64,000 bases of DNA from Stomorhina lunata (lineage: Eukaryota; Arthropoda; Insecta; Diptera; Rhiniidae), in NCBI GenBank assembly GCA_933228675.1, contig OW121743.1, positions 68,268,708 through 68,332,707 of the forward strand. The letters run 5' to 3'. A model generated the notes under the pieces. That model saw only the letters and a program-made list of their open reading frames with translations, was not told where the DNA came from and searched no databases. Shown in pieces: positions 27,313 to 40,600 of the stretch. Position numbers and translations under genes: made by a program. Every line of letters begins with the position of its first letter. Position 1 is the stretch's first letter.

Positions 27313-28645
27313 AAAGAATTTCATATAGAAAATTTTTAATAGAAAAAATTTCATATAAAAAATTTTTCTATAGAAAATTTCACATAGAAAATTTTTCTAT
27401 AGAAAAAGTTTTATATAGGAAATTTTTCTATAGAAAAAATGACATATAGAAAATTTTTCTATAGAAAAAATTTCATATAGAAAATTTTTCTATAGAAGAA
27501 AATTTCATATAGAAAATTTTTCTATAGGAAAAATTTCATATAGTAAACTTTACTATAGAAAAAAAAATTCATATAAAAAATTTTTCTATAGAAAAATTTT
27601 TTATTTATAGAAAATTTTCCAAAAAAAAAATTTCATATAGAAAATTTTTCTATATTAAAAATTTCATATAAAAAAAATTTTTATAGAAAAAATTGTATAT
27701 AGGAATTTTTTCTATAGAAAAAATTTCATATAGAAAATTTTTCTATAGAAAAAATTTCATATAGAAAATTTTTTTATAGAAAAAATTTTATATAGGAAAT
27801 TTTTCTATAGAAAAAATTTCATATACAAAGTTTTTCTATAGAAAAAATTTTATATAGAAAATTTTTCTATAGAAAAAATTTCATATAGAAAATTTTTTTA
27901 AAGAAAAAATTGTATATAGGAAATTTTTCTATAGAAAAAATTTCATATAGAAAATTTTTCTATAGAAAAAATTTCATATAGAAAATTTTTTTATAGAAAA
28001 AATTTTATATAGGAAATTTTTCTATAGAAAAAATTTCATATAGAAAATTTTACTATAAAAAAAATTTCATATAAAAATTTGTCTATAGAAAAAATTTCAT
28101 ATAAAAAATTTTTCTATAGAAAAAATTTCATATAGAAAAGAAAAAATTTCATATAGAACATTTTTCTATAGAAAATTTTCATATAGAAAATTTTTCTATA
28201 GAAACAATTTTATATAGAATGTTTTTCTATAGAAAAATTTCATATAGAAAACTTTTCTATAGAAAAAATTTCATATAGAAAATTTTTCTATAGAAAAAAA
28301 CTTCATATAGAAAAAATTTCTAGAGAAGAATTTCGTATAGAGATTTTTTTTTAGAAAAAATTTCATATAATAAATTTTTCTAAAGAAAAAATTTCATAGC
28401 GACAATTTTTCTATAGAAAAAATTTCATATAAAAAATTTTTCTATAGAAAAAATTTCATATAGAAAACTTTTCTATAGAAAAAAAATTCATATAAAAGAT
28501 TTTTCTATAGAAAAATTTTTTATTTATAGAAAATTTTCTATAAAAAAATTTCATATAGAAAATTTTTCTATACAAAAATTTTATATAGAAAATTTTTCTA
28601 TAGAAAAAAGTTCATATAAAAAATTTTTCTATAGAAAAAATTTAA
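27313..28645. repeat. 31-bp AnTn satellite, CATATAG variant
   Basis: Unit: CATATAG, A4, T5, CTATAG, A6, T3. CTATAG motifs fall 31 bp apart (27712 and 27743). About 43 units with frequent point changes and small insertions. Confidence 0.93.
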
Positions 28646-28649
28646 AAGT

Positions 28650-29285
28650 TTAACCATATGTTTTCATAGGACTTAAAGAAAATTTTGTGGTGAATTCGTC
28701 GGTGTTTCTTTCAATGAATTAAGATAAGCCATTCCAAACATATAATAATATCAATGAAACTACTACTGTGAAAATTCGTTATATTAGAAAAAAACTGAAA
28801 AAAATCGTATCCAAAAAATTTTGTATTTTGGGAGTTTTTGTACTTAGAGGGCCATACATAATACATCAAAATAAAATAGTAAGACTCAAAATTAATTTCT
28901 CTTGTTGACCAGTAAAATTTACCTTAAAAATGGAACATTTTCTTGACCTTAAAAAACCTAATTATTGACGTCATTTTGGAAACACAAGCTTCACATAAAA
29001 AGAGCTTTAAGGGTCTATATGGTCATTCAATTGGACATGTTCTTTCATTGATCTCTCATCTTCTTGTTTGCAGATTTTTATCAATTAATGTCTTTATTGT
29101 ACCATTTTTAGCTTCAACAATTCTTCAATTATGCATTTAAATTGCAGAATAGAAATAATTGATCTTTTTTTTACACTCAAGTGTTCTTATATCGGATTTT
29201 CGAACAACCCAATAGGGGTGCTTCAAAAAAGCTCAATTTTAGTTTAAGCTACCAGACTATCAACAATCTTCATTTTTTTTCTGAA
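28650..29285. other. AT-rich spacer between satellites
   Basis: Single-copy-looking. A 65-codon frame (28943-29140) has no recognisable domain. Near 29210, AATAGGGGTGCTTCAAA resembles a terminal motif of other elements in this window. Confidence 0.4.
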
Positions 29286-29289
29286 AATA

Positions 29290-31885
29290 AACATTTTTTT
29301 ATCGAAAAAATTTTCTAATGAAAATTTTGCTATAAAAAATTTTATAAAGAAATTTTTTCTATTGACAAAATTTTCTATTGAATAATTTTCTAATTTTTGT
29401 ATAGAAAAAAATTTCTAATGAAAATTTTTCTATAGAAAAAATTAATAATGAAAATTTTTCTATAGAAAAAATTTTTAATGAAAATTTTTCTATAGAAAAA
29501 TTTTTCTATTGAAAATTTTTCTATAGAAAAATTTTTCTAATGAAAATTTTTCTATAGAAAAATTTTTCTAATGAAAATTTTTCTATAGAAAAATTTTTCT
29601 AATGAAAATTTTTCTATAGAAAAATTTTTCTAATGAAAATTTTTCTATAGAAAAATTTTTCTAATGAAAATTTTTCTATAGAAAAATTTTTCTAATGAAA
29701 ATTTTTCTATAGAAAAATTTTTCTAATGAAAATTTTTCTATAGAAAAATTTTTCTAATGAAAATTTTTCTATAGAAAAATTTTTCTAATGAAAATTTTTC
29801 TATAGAAAAATTTTTCTAATGAAAATTTTTCTATAGAAAAATTTTTCTAATGAAAATTTTTCTATAGAAAAATTTTTCTAATGAAAATTTTTCTATAGAA
29901 AAATTTTTCTAATGAAAATTTTTCTATAGAAAAATTTTTCTAATGAAAATTTTTCTATAGAAAAATTTTTCTAATGAAAATTTTTCTATAGAAAAATTTT
30001 TCTAATGAAAATTTTTCTATAGAAAAATTTTTCTAATGAAAATTTTTCTATAGAAAAATTTTTCTAATGAAAATTTTTCTATACAAAAATTTTTCTAATG
30101 AAAATTTTTCTATAGAAAAATTTTTCTAATGAAAATTTTTCTATAGAAAAATTTTTCTAATGAAAATTTTTCTATAGAAAAATTTTTCTAATGAAAATTT
30201 TTCTATAGAAAAATTTTTCTAATGAAAATTTTTCTATAGAAAAATTTTTCTAATGAAAATTTTTCTATAGAAAAATTTTTCTAATGAAAATTTTTCTATA
30301 GAAAAATTTTTCTAATGAAAATTTTTCTATAGAAAAATTTTTCTAATGAAAATTTTTCTATAGAAAAATTTTTCTAATGAAAATTTTTCTATAGAAAAAT
30401 TTTTCTAATGAAAATTTTTCTATAGAAAAATTTGTCTAATGAAAATTTTTCTATAGAAAAATTTTTCTAATGAAAATTTTTCTATAGAAAAATTTTTCTA
30501 ATTAAAATTTTTCTATAGAAAAATTTTTCTAATGAAAATTTTTCTATAGAAAAATTTTTCTAATGAAAATTTTTCTATAGAAAAATTTTTCTAATGAAAA
30601 TTTTTCTATAGAAAAATTTTTCTAATGAAAATTTTTCTATAGAAAAATTTTTCTAATGAAAATTTTTCTATAGAAAAATTTTTCTATAGAAAAATTTTTC
30701 TAATGAAAATTTTTCTATAGAAAAATTTTTCTAATGAAAATTTGTCTAGAGAAAAATTTTTCTAATGAAAATTTTTCTATAGAAAAATTTTTCTAATGAA
30801 AATTTTTCTATAGAAAAATATTTCTAATGAAAATTTTTCTATAGAAAAATTGTTCTAATGAAAATTTTTCTATAGAAGAAAGTTTTTCTATAGAAAAATT
30901 TTTCTAATGAAAATTTTTCTATAGAAAAATTTTTCTAATGAAAATTTTTTGTATAGAAAAATTTTTCTAATGAAAATTTTTGTATAGAAAAATTTTTCTA
31001 ATGAAAATTTTTCTATAGAAAAATTTTTCTAATAAAAATTTTTGTATAGAAAAATTTTTCTAATGAAAATTTTTCTATAGAAAAATTTTTCTAATGAAAA
31101 TCTTTCTATAGAAAAATTTTACTAATGAAAATTTTTCTATAGAAAAATTTTTCTAATGAAAATTTTTCTAAAGAAAAATTTTTCTAATGAAAATTTTTCT
31201 ATAGAATAATTTTTCTAATGAAAATTTTTCTATAGAAAAATTTTTCTAATGAGAATTTTTCTATAGAAAAATTTTTCTAATGAAAATTTTTCTATAGAAA
31301 AATTTTTCTAATGAAAATTTTTCTATAGAAAAATTTTTCTAATGAAAATTTTTCTATAGAAAAATTTTTCTAATGAAAATTTTTCTATAGAAAAATTTTT
31401 CTAATGAAAATTTTTCTATAGAAAAATTTTTCTAATGAAAATTTTTCTATAGAAAAATTTTTCTAATGAAAATTTTTCTATAGAAAAATTTTTCTAATGA
31501 AAATTTTTCTATAGAAAAATTTTTCTAATGAAAATTTTTCTATAGAAAAATTTTTCTAATGAAAATTTTTCTATAGAAAAATTTTTCTAATGAAAATTTT
31601 TCTATAGAAAAATTTTTCTAATGAAAATTTTTCTATAGAAAAATTTTTCTAATGAAAATTTTTCTATAAAAAAATTTTTCTAATGAAAATTTTTCTATAG
31701 AAAAATTTTTCTAATGAAATTTTCAAATGAAAATTTTTTAATTGAACAAATTTTCTAATCTAAATTTTTCTATAGAAAAAATGTGCTATAATAGTTTTTC
31801 TATAGAATAAATTTTCTACTGAAAATTTTTCTATAGCAAAAGTTTTCTAATGAAAATTTTTCTATATGAAACTTTTTCTATTTTA
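29290..31885. repeat. 31-bp AnTn satellite, CTAATG A4T5 variant
   Basis: Unit: CTAATG, A4, T5, CTATAG, A5, T5, exactly 31 bp (CTATAG at 29521 and 29552). About 70 units between 29490 and 31720 are almost identical, with degenerate edges. This is one of the most homogeneous arrays in the window. Confidence 0.96.
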
Positions 31886-31889
31886 AACA

Positions 31890-32900
31890 AAAATCTAGGT
31901 GTGCGTTATTTAAACTTTAATATATATATTTAAAGAATAGTTACCAATTCACTTATAGGATCCCCCTTAATTTGCTCCTATTGTAATCTGCAAATAAATA
32001 GGAAGTATTTATGTTCGTTAGTAAAGAATTGTTAAAACATCCTTTGCATCAAATATTCACAAATAATGCTTATTATTATAAATAATTCCTCGAGAAAGAT
32101 AAATTCTATTAAATTGTATTATTGATGATTTATTAGTCTTCTTCAGAAGATGTACGAGTGCCATATTTAATGTGATAATAAGAAACTCATGTTGGGTGTT
32201 AAAAGACTTATTTTCAATGTGGATTTTCTTTTTTAATGTTGTTCAAATCCATAACTAAACCTTGTGTATTTATTTATATTTATTATGTGTGGCGATGAAT
32301 TCATAATTGTTTTTTTTTTTTCATCTTCTTAAATAATAACAACTTGTGCTATAAAATATTCGAAATATGTTAAACAAAAATAACTTACCCGTTTTCAGAA
32401 TGAATTTTTTCTATTTATGATATGAATATATTTTGGGATCATGTGTATAACAGTGAAGTGCAAGATTGCAACAGATATTAAAAAGTAAGCAATTTAATTG
32501 CAATAAATACAATTTTACGATTTGTTGAAAACTAAACTCTCATTTGGTTAAAAACTCATAACCTTCTTACTCATTAAAATATGTTTTTCAAATTTAAAAT
32601 TGTTATTTAATTTGCCTCTACTGTTAACCAAGGCAAAATAACAAATATGTAGTAAAGTAGAATATTTTATGCATGGAAGCAATTCATATATAAGTTTTCC
32701 CATTATAACTCTCTAGTAAAATTCTTCATCATGAATCCCTAAAAATAGGCTATAATTGAATTATTTCTGTGATAAACCAAATCTCCTAAAAATAAATACA
32801 CGTTTCACACATAACTTTTTATTTCCAAAGGGTTATTTATATTTTTAAAAATAAAAAATATGTTGTTAAATCAAAAATTATTAAAAGAACAATTTACATA
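31890..32900. other. AT-rich, single-copy-looking DNA
   Basis: No gene or repeat recognised. CTAGGTGTGCGTTATTTAAA near 31899 resembles the terminal inverted repeat of the element at 61.4 kb. Confidence 0.45.
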
Positions 32901-32904
32901 CAGA

Positions 32905-33060
32905 CAATTTTTTTATAGACAAAAAATTCTAGTAAAAATTTTTCTATAGAAAAAAAATTCTGGTGAAAATTTTTCTAAAGGAAAAATTTCTAATAAAAAT
33001 TTTTCTATAAAAATAATTTTCTATTAAAACTTTTTCTATAGAAAAAGTTTTCTAATGAAA
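32905..33060. repeat. Degenerate AnTn units flanking the inverted-repeat element
   Basis: About five diverged CTATAG/A-tract units with CTAATG- or CTGGTG-like linkers, cut off by the element that starts at about 33061. Confidence 0.8.
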
Positions 33061-34469
33061 GTTTTATTATTTTTATGGGCCTCCAAAGTTTCCCAATATT
33101 ATGATGATGCCTAAAAAAGGTGTCATCAGTTTTTACCAAATAGCTAATCAACACTTAAAAATATCGCTTAGCTATGTTCGGCAAAAATGTAGCGAAGAGT
33201 ATGGCGAATACTTTTTTGCTAAAATTTTAATATAAAAATGTATTTTATTGCAGACATTTTGTAAAAAAGTTAAAGAAACATTTTTTTGTTTTTAATTTTT
33301 TGATCATAACTTTTTGAAAATCCTGATTTTTCCTACACTATATTTGGGAAAATTGTAGCCACAGGAAGGCTAAATAACTTTTGTGAACACACCATTATAA
33401 TCTGAACGTGTCTAGATACCAAAAATAGGTAATATAGACTCCCTTGTGACACATAAAAAATGTTGAAAATTGCTTTTTGATAGAATCGTTTGACGGTTAA
33501 AATGTTCCAAGTGGTACAAGAGATGATTTTTTTAATCACATGTTAACTCCAGTTGCTTTAAATGCAATTAATATATTGAAATTTAAATGAAATCCTATAA
33601 AAAAAGTGTCAGATTCGGTGTACTATTGACTACTTTTGCCTCTAGATTCCTTATTTATAATCAAAATTTCATCACAGACATCTCTTTTGAAACTTTTTGA
33701 CAGTATATATTATTGCGTTTCTAAAAATGTTGCAACAAATTGCCGCAAGGTGGTGGTATTGCCATGTTTCTTACAATTGTATCAAATACATTTTATTTTG
33801 ATGTTTTTCGATGTTGGTACATTCAGAAAAAAACTAGACCAAATACTCCTGAACAAAGTTGCGGGACATAGTTAAACCATATTTTTTAGTTTTTGTTATT
33901 AAAAATACGATTTCAGTATGTAACCTCTTTTTACAGAAATCAGAAACAAAAAAGTCGTAGAACAAAAATTGTTTTTATAAACTCAGAGATTTATTTTCCA
34001 CAACAAAAAAGTTCTTTTTCGCAAAAATACGTTTTTGAGATATTGCTAATAATAACATTTTAGTTACAAAAATAATTTTTTTGGCACAAGGAAGTCTTTA
34101 TGACCTATTTTTGGTATCCAAATACGTTCAAATTATATTGGTGTGTTCACAAAAGTTGTTAAGCTTTACTGTGGCTACAATTTTCCCAAATATAGTGTAG
34201 GAATAATCACGATTTTAAAGAAGTTATGATAAAAAAAATCAAGAAAAAACAAATTTTTCTTTAACTGTTTTAAAAAAAACTTTAAGATAAAATACATTTT
34301 TATCATAAAATTTTAGCAAGAAATATTTGTCATACTCTTGGCTACATTTTTGCCGAACATAGTTAAGCGATATTTTTAAGAGATTATTGGTTATTTGGTA
34401 GAAACTGATGACACCTTTTTAGGCATCATGCTAATATTGGGAAACTTTGGAGGCCCATTAAAATAAAAC
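33061..34469. mobile_element. 1.4-kb long-inverted-repeat element, non-autonomous
   Basis: The left arm (33061-33455) and right arm (about 34080-34469) are inverted copies with about 85% similarity by eye. Matched blocks include GGGCCTCCAAAGTTTCCCAA, AGGTGTCATCAGTTT, AAAATATCGCTTA, ATGTTCGGCAAAAATGTAG and ACTATATTTGGGAAAATTGT. The 620-bp centre does not continue the symmetry and has no transposase-like frame; the 79-codon frame at 33636 is unrecognised. It sits between AnTn arrays. I found no clear target duplication. It could be a foldback or MITE-like element, or an inverted duplication. Confidence 0.8.
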
Positions 34470-34587
34470 GGTCACTAACTTTTACAAACTGAGTATAGGG
34501 TTTTACTACATTTTGATCGTAGAATAGGACCCATATAGTCACGACCTTGCACTTTTCAAAAGATGTTCATTTGTTGTGTAGTGTAAT

Positions 34588-36275
34588 GAAAATTTTTTTT
34601 CTACTAAAAAAAATTTTATAACGAAAATTATTCTACTGAAAATTTTCTTTTAAAGGAAAAATTAGCTAATGAAAAACTTTCAACAGAAAAAATTTTCTTA
34701 TAAAAATTTTTCTATACAAAAAATTTTCTAATTAAAATTTTAATTACAAATTTAAAAAAAAAAAATTAATTGAAAATTAAAATTTTTCTATATAGAAAAA
34801 ATTTTATAATGAAGTCTTTCTAAAGAAAAAAAATTATAATGATATTCTTTCTAAAGAAAAAAATTTATAATGAAATTTTTTCTATAGAAAAAATTATATA
34901 ATGAAATTTTTTCTATAGAAAAAATTATATAATGAAATTTTTTCTATAGAAAAAATTATATAATGAAATTTTTTCTATAGAAAAAATTAAATAATGAAAT
35001 TTTTTCTATAGAAAAATTATATAAAAAAATTTTTTCTATAGAAAATTTTTCTAAAGAAATTTTTTCTACAGAAAAAATTTTCTAATGAAATTTTTTCTAT
35101 AGAAAAAATTTTCTAATGAAATTTTTTCTATAGAAAAAATTTCCTAATGAAATTTTTTCTATAGAAAAAATTTTCTAATGAAATTTTTTCTATAGAAAAA
35201 ATTTTCTAATGAAATTTTTTCTATAGAAAAAATTTTCTAATGAAATTTTTTCTATAGAAAAAATTTTCTTATGAATTTTTTGCTTTAGAAAAAATTTGGA
35301 ATGAAATTTTTTCTATAGAAAAAATTTTCGAATGAAATTTTTTGTATAGAAAAAATTTTTTAATGAAAATTTTTCTATAGAAAAAATTTTCGAATGAAAT
35401 TTTTTCTATAGAAAAAATTTTCTAATGAAATTTTTTCTATAGAAAAAATTTTCTAATGAAATTTTTTCTATAGAAAAAATTTTCTAATGAAATTTTTTCT
35501 ATAGAAAAAATTTTCTAATGAAATTTTTTCTATAGAAAAAATTTTCTAATGAAATTTTTTCTATAGAAAAAATTTTCTAATGAAATTTTTTCTATAGAAA
35601 AAATTTTCTAATGAAATTTTTTCTATAGAAAAAATTTTCTAATGAAATTTTTTCTATAGAAAAAATTTTCTAATGAAATTTTTTCTATAGAAAAAATTTT
35701 CTAATGAAATTTTTTCTATAGAAAAAATTTTCTAATGAAATTTTTTCTATAGAAAAAATTTTCTAATGAAATTTTTTCTATAGAAAAAATTTTCTAATGA
35801 AATTTTTTCTATAGAAAAAATTTTCTAATGAAATTTTTTCTATAGAAAAAATTTTCTAATGAAATTTTTTCTATAGAAAAAATTTTCTAATGAAATTTTT
35901 TCTATAGAAAAAATTTTCTAATGAAATTTTTTCTATAGAAAAAATTTTCTAATGAAATTTTTTCTATAGAAAAAATTTTCTAATGAAATTTTTTCTATCG
36001 AAAAAATTTTCTAATGAATTTTTTTCTATAGAAAAAAATTTCTAATGAAATTTTTTCTATAGAAAAAATTTTTAAAGAAATTTTTGCTATAGAAAAAAAT
36101 TTCTAATGAAACCTTTTCTTTAGGAAAAATTTTCTAATGAAATCTTTTCTTTAGGAAAAATTTTCTAATTAATTTTTTTCTTTAGAAAAAATTTTCTAAT
36201 GAAATTTTTTCTATATAAAACAGATTTGAAAATATGAAAATATTTTAATAGAAAAAATTTTGTAATGAAAATTTT
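34588..36275. repeat. 31-bp AnTn satellite, CTAATG A3T6 variant
   Basis: Unit: CTAATG, A3, T6, CTATAG, A6, T4 (CTATAG at 35406 and 35437). Units 35080-36050 are nearly uniform. The 5' part has a TATATAATG linker variant (34870-35030). It differs from the 29-32 kb array only by moved A/T tract boundaries. Confidence 0.95.
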
Positions 36276-36279
36276 TCAT

Positions 36280-37640
36280 GTGTTTTTTTTTTTTCGTTAT
36301 TTAGAATGTTTTTGGGGGGAGTTAAGGTCAGATTTCGCATTTTTATATAATAACTTAGTAAAATACTTTTCCAGATATTCATATAAAAGTGTGCATATAT
36401 TGTTGATGGTATTTTCATTGTATTGTCTTATACTATTGGGAGTTGTAGTAATTCACTTCATAAGTAGTTTTGTTGAGACTTAAGTGATTTTACGAGAATT
36501 CACTTAATGCCCTTAAATGAAAAGAAACACAATGTGACAAACAAATTTAACAAATGCCACAATTGAACAGTGGGTATATTGAAGAAAGCTATAAAACAAT
36601 TTATACTTGCATATAGATACATATAAGCTTAAGTTTTAATGAAAATTATGTTTACTGATATGATAGCAAAGTCGCATAAAAATTTTGATTTAAAAGGTAT
36701 ATAAAGGAAATCTTTAATTTGTGATCTTGAAAGTCTGTAACATACTACCTTGTCATAAACTGCTAACTTGCACTTTAAAATTCCCCACTGTGCAACCGTT
36801 TTGTGTAGCGATGCACACAAAGCTTCTTACAATAAATAAAATATCAAACCAAATATAAGGATCATATACTTAAATAAGATTGTGATACTGTATATAATAT
36901 ATTGTACTTAAATCTCTAACATTTGTACAACAGACAGACCGACAGACAAACAGACAATCAAACGTAAATACAAATACTCTAATATAATACGAGTACAATA
37001 CTTATGCAATCCTAAACACAAACAAATATTTAGTTAACACCTACAGCACGTGTTGGCAAATACAAATAAAGTAAATATATACGAGGGCGGATGCTGAAGG
37101 CAAACAAGATCAATGACTTTCCTAAAGCCTGGTAAATACGAATAATACCAAATACTGCATTTAAATATAAAAATACACACCAACATAAATATCTACAATA
37201 TTTAATAAATTTAACTTTTTATAAATTCCTAACTTGTGGTTAAATCATTTTATGCACTTTCCTTGCGACCCTTATAACGCCACAGATTCGTGTTTGTTCA
37301 ATACCAAATTTATTTTATTCAACTTAAACAAATACTAAAATTCTTTTTAAAAGCAAATATTGAGTTACAAGAAATCTTTTTAAATCTTTTTAACATTAAG
37401 TAAAGAGTTCAAAATATTTGTTTAAGAGTTTCTTTTTTAAAACTGAAATCTTTTTAGGCTTAAATTAAATTATTGAGCTTAAATTAGAAGATTTATTAAA
37501 TCTGCTGGTTGCTTGAGGTAAGAACATGTGCAGTTTTAAGTTAATAAAAAAATTGTAAAATTTAAACTGATAGAAATGAAGCACTACAGATTGATTTAAT
37601 GAATAAGTGCCTCATCAAAAATTGGCAAAATTGCTCTACT
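36280..37640. other. AT-rich, single-copy-looking DNA
   Basis: No convincing gene. A 72-codon hydrophobic frame at 36265-36483 starts inside the satellite edge and has no recognisable family. A short ACAGACAGACCGACAGAC tract occurs at about 36930. Confidence 0.45.
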
Positions 37641-37644
37641 CTGT

Positions 37645-40600
37645 CTGTCTATATGTCTGACTGTCTGTTTACCTGTCCGTTCGTCCGTCAATCCAAAAAT
37701 TTTTGTATAAAAAAAATTTAAATCTAAAATTTTTCTATAGAAAAGTTTTATATCGAAAATTTTCCTATAAAACAATTTTTATCGAAAATTATTGTCGAGA
37801 AAAAAATTTTTATTGAAAACTTTTCTATTGAGAAAAATTAAATATCGAAATATTTTCTATAGAATAAATTGTATAAGGAATATTTTTCTGCAGAAAAAAT
37901 TTATTAATGAACATTCTTTTTATAAAAATAAAACTTTTTCTATAGAAAAAATTCAATAATGAAATTTTTTTTTTTTTTTTTAATTGTATAATGATAATTT
38001 TTCTATAGAAAAATTAAAAAAAAAATTCTCTGTCTATATGTGTGTTAGCCAATCCGAAAATTAAAAAAAATTAGATATCGGAAATTCTTTTAGAACAAAA
38101 TTTTATATCGAAAATTTTTCTGTAAAAAAAATGTATATCAAAAACTTTTCTATAGAAAAAATTTTATTTTAAAAACTTGAATATAGAAAAAATTTTATGT
38201 CGAGAATTTGTCTTTAGAAAAAAATTGTATAATAAAAAGCTTTTTACAGACTTATTTTTATAATAATTTTTTTTTTTTATAAAAATAAAAATTTTTCTAT
38301 AGAAAATATCTTAAAATAAAAATATTTCTATAGAAAAAGTAGTAGTTCTATAGAAAAAAATGTATAATGAAAATTTTTCTATAAAAATGTGTATAATGAA
38401 AACTTTTCTATAGAAGTAATTTTATAATGAAAACTTTTCTGTAGAGATAATTTCATAATGAAAGATTTTCTATGGAACAAATTTTAAAATGAAAAATTTT
38501 CTGTCTGTATGTCCGTCCGTCAATCCGAAAATTTGTCTATATAAAATAATTTTATACTTAAAATATTTCTATAGAAAAAAATGTATATCGGAAATTAAAA
38601 AAAAAATTATATCAAATTATAGAAAAAATTGTACATCGAAAATTTTTATATTGACAAAATTTTATATCCAAAATTTTTCTATAAAAGAATTTTTTTGAAA
38701 ATTTTCCTATAAAAGAATTTTTTATCAAAAATAATTCTACAGAAAAAATTTTATAATGGACATTTTTCTATAGAAAACAAATTTATAACTAAATATTTTC
38801 TAAAGAAAAAATCTTATAATAAAAATTTTTCTAAAGACAAAAGTTTATAATGAAAATTTTTCAATAGAAAAAATTTTTTTGCAAAATTTTTCTATAGATT
38901 CAATTTTATAATGAAAAATTTTCAGTAGAACAAATTTTATAATGAAAAATTTTCCGCCTGTATGTCCGTCCGCCAGTCCGAAAATTTTTCTACATTAAGT
39001 AGTTTTTCTATAGAAAAAATTTTAAATCTGGATTTTTTTTATAAAAATTTTATATCAAAAATTTTCCTATAGAAAAAATTTTATACGAACATTTTTATAT
39101 AGAAAAATTTGTGTATCAAAAATTTTTTTATTGAACAAACTTTATATCCAAAATTTTTCTACAGAAGAAAGAATTTTTCTACATAAAATAATTTTATATC
39201 AAAAATTTTCCTATCGAAAAAATTTTATATCAAAAATTTTTATATAGAAAAAGTTTTTCTATTGAAAAAATTTTATATCCAAAATTTTTCTACAAAAGAA
39301 TTTTTTTTTTTTTTTTTGAAAATTTTCCTATAAAACAATTTTTCATCGAAAATAATTCTACATAAAAAATTTTATATTGAAAAATTTTCTATAGAAAAAG
39401 ATTTTATATGGAAATATTTTCTATAGAAAAAATCGTATAATAAAAATTTTTCTAAAGACAAAATTTGTAATGAAATCTTTCTATAGAAAAAATTTTATTG
39501 AACAATTTTTCTATAGATTAATTTTTATAATAAGAATTTTCCATAAAACAAATTTTATACTGAAAAATTCTCTGTCTGTATGTCCGTCTGCCAATTCTAA
39601 AATTTTTTTATATAAAAAAATTTTATAGTAAAAATTTTTCTATAAAAAATTTTATATTGGACATTTTTTAAAAAAATTTTCTATCGAAAATTTTCTATAG
39701 AAAAAATTTAATACTGATATTTTTTTCATAAAAAAAAATTAAATCGGAATTTAAAAAAAAAATATGTAACAAAATTGTATAATAACAATTTTTTAACAGA
39801 AAAAAATTTATAATAAAAATTTGTTTATAAAAATAAAATATTTTTTACAGAAAAAATCTCATAACAAAAAATTTTCTAAGGAAAAATTTTATGACAAATT
39901 TTATAATAAAAAATTTTCTGTCTGTCTGTATGTCCGTCCGAAAATCCGAAAATTTTTCAATATATAAAATTTTATATTAAAATTTTTTCTATAGAAATTT
40001 TTGATCGGAAATTTTTTTTAGAAAAAATTTTATATCGCAAATTTTTCTATAAAAAAAATTTTGTATCGGAAACTTTTTTATAAAAAAAAATTTATATCAA
40101 AATTTTCCTATATAAAAAATTGTATATCGAAAATTTTAATAAAGAAAAAATTGTATATCAAAAGCTTTTCTATAGAAAAAATTGTATTTCAAAAATTTTC
40201 TACTGAAAAATTTTTTATTGAAAAATTTTTTATTGAAAATTTTTGTATAAAAAATTTTGATATCAAAAATTTTTATTCAGAAAAGATTATATATCAAAAA
40301 AATATTTTATAGAAAAAATTGTATATCAAAAATGTTCCTATAAAAAATTTGTATGTCGAAAATTATTCTATAGAAAAAAGTTTATATTGAAAATTTTTCT
40401 ATTGAAAAAAATTTTATATCAAAAAATTTTCGATAGAAAAAATTGTATAATAAAAATATCGAAAATTTTTATATAGAAAAAATTGTATATCGAAAACTTT
40501 TCTAAAAAAAAATTGTATATCAAAAATTTTCCTATAAAAAATTTTTGTATCAAAAATTTTTCTATAAAAAAAAATTTCATATTAAAGTTTTCCTATCAAA

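Noticed and set aside
29290..31885. CRISPR-like array of 31-bp repeats
   Set aside because: Head-to-tail repeats without spacers, in a eukaryote-like context; these are satellites.
33636..33875. 79-aa frame as a transposase remnant in the 1.4-kb element
   Set aside because: No DDE or other recognisable motif; too short.
36265..36483. Membrane-protein-like 72-aa frame
   Set aside because: Hydrophobic because T-rich; starts in satellite sequence; no family resemblance.
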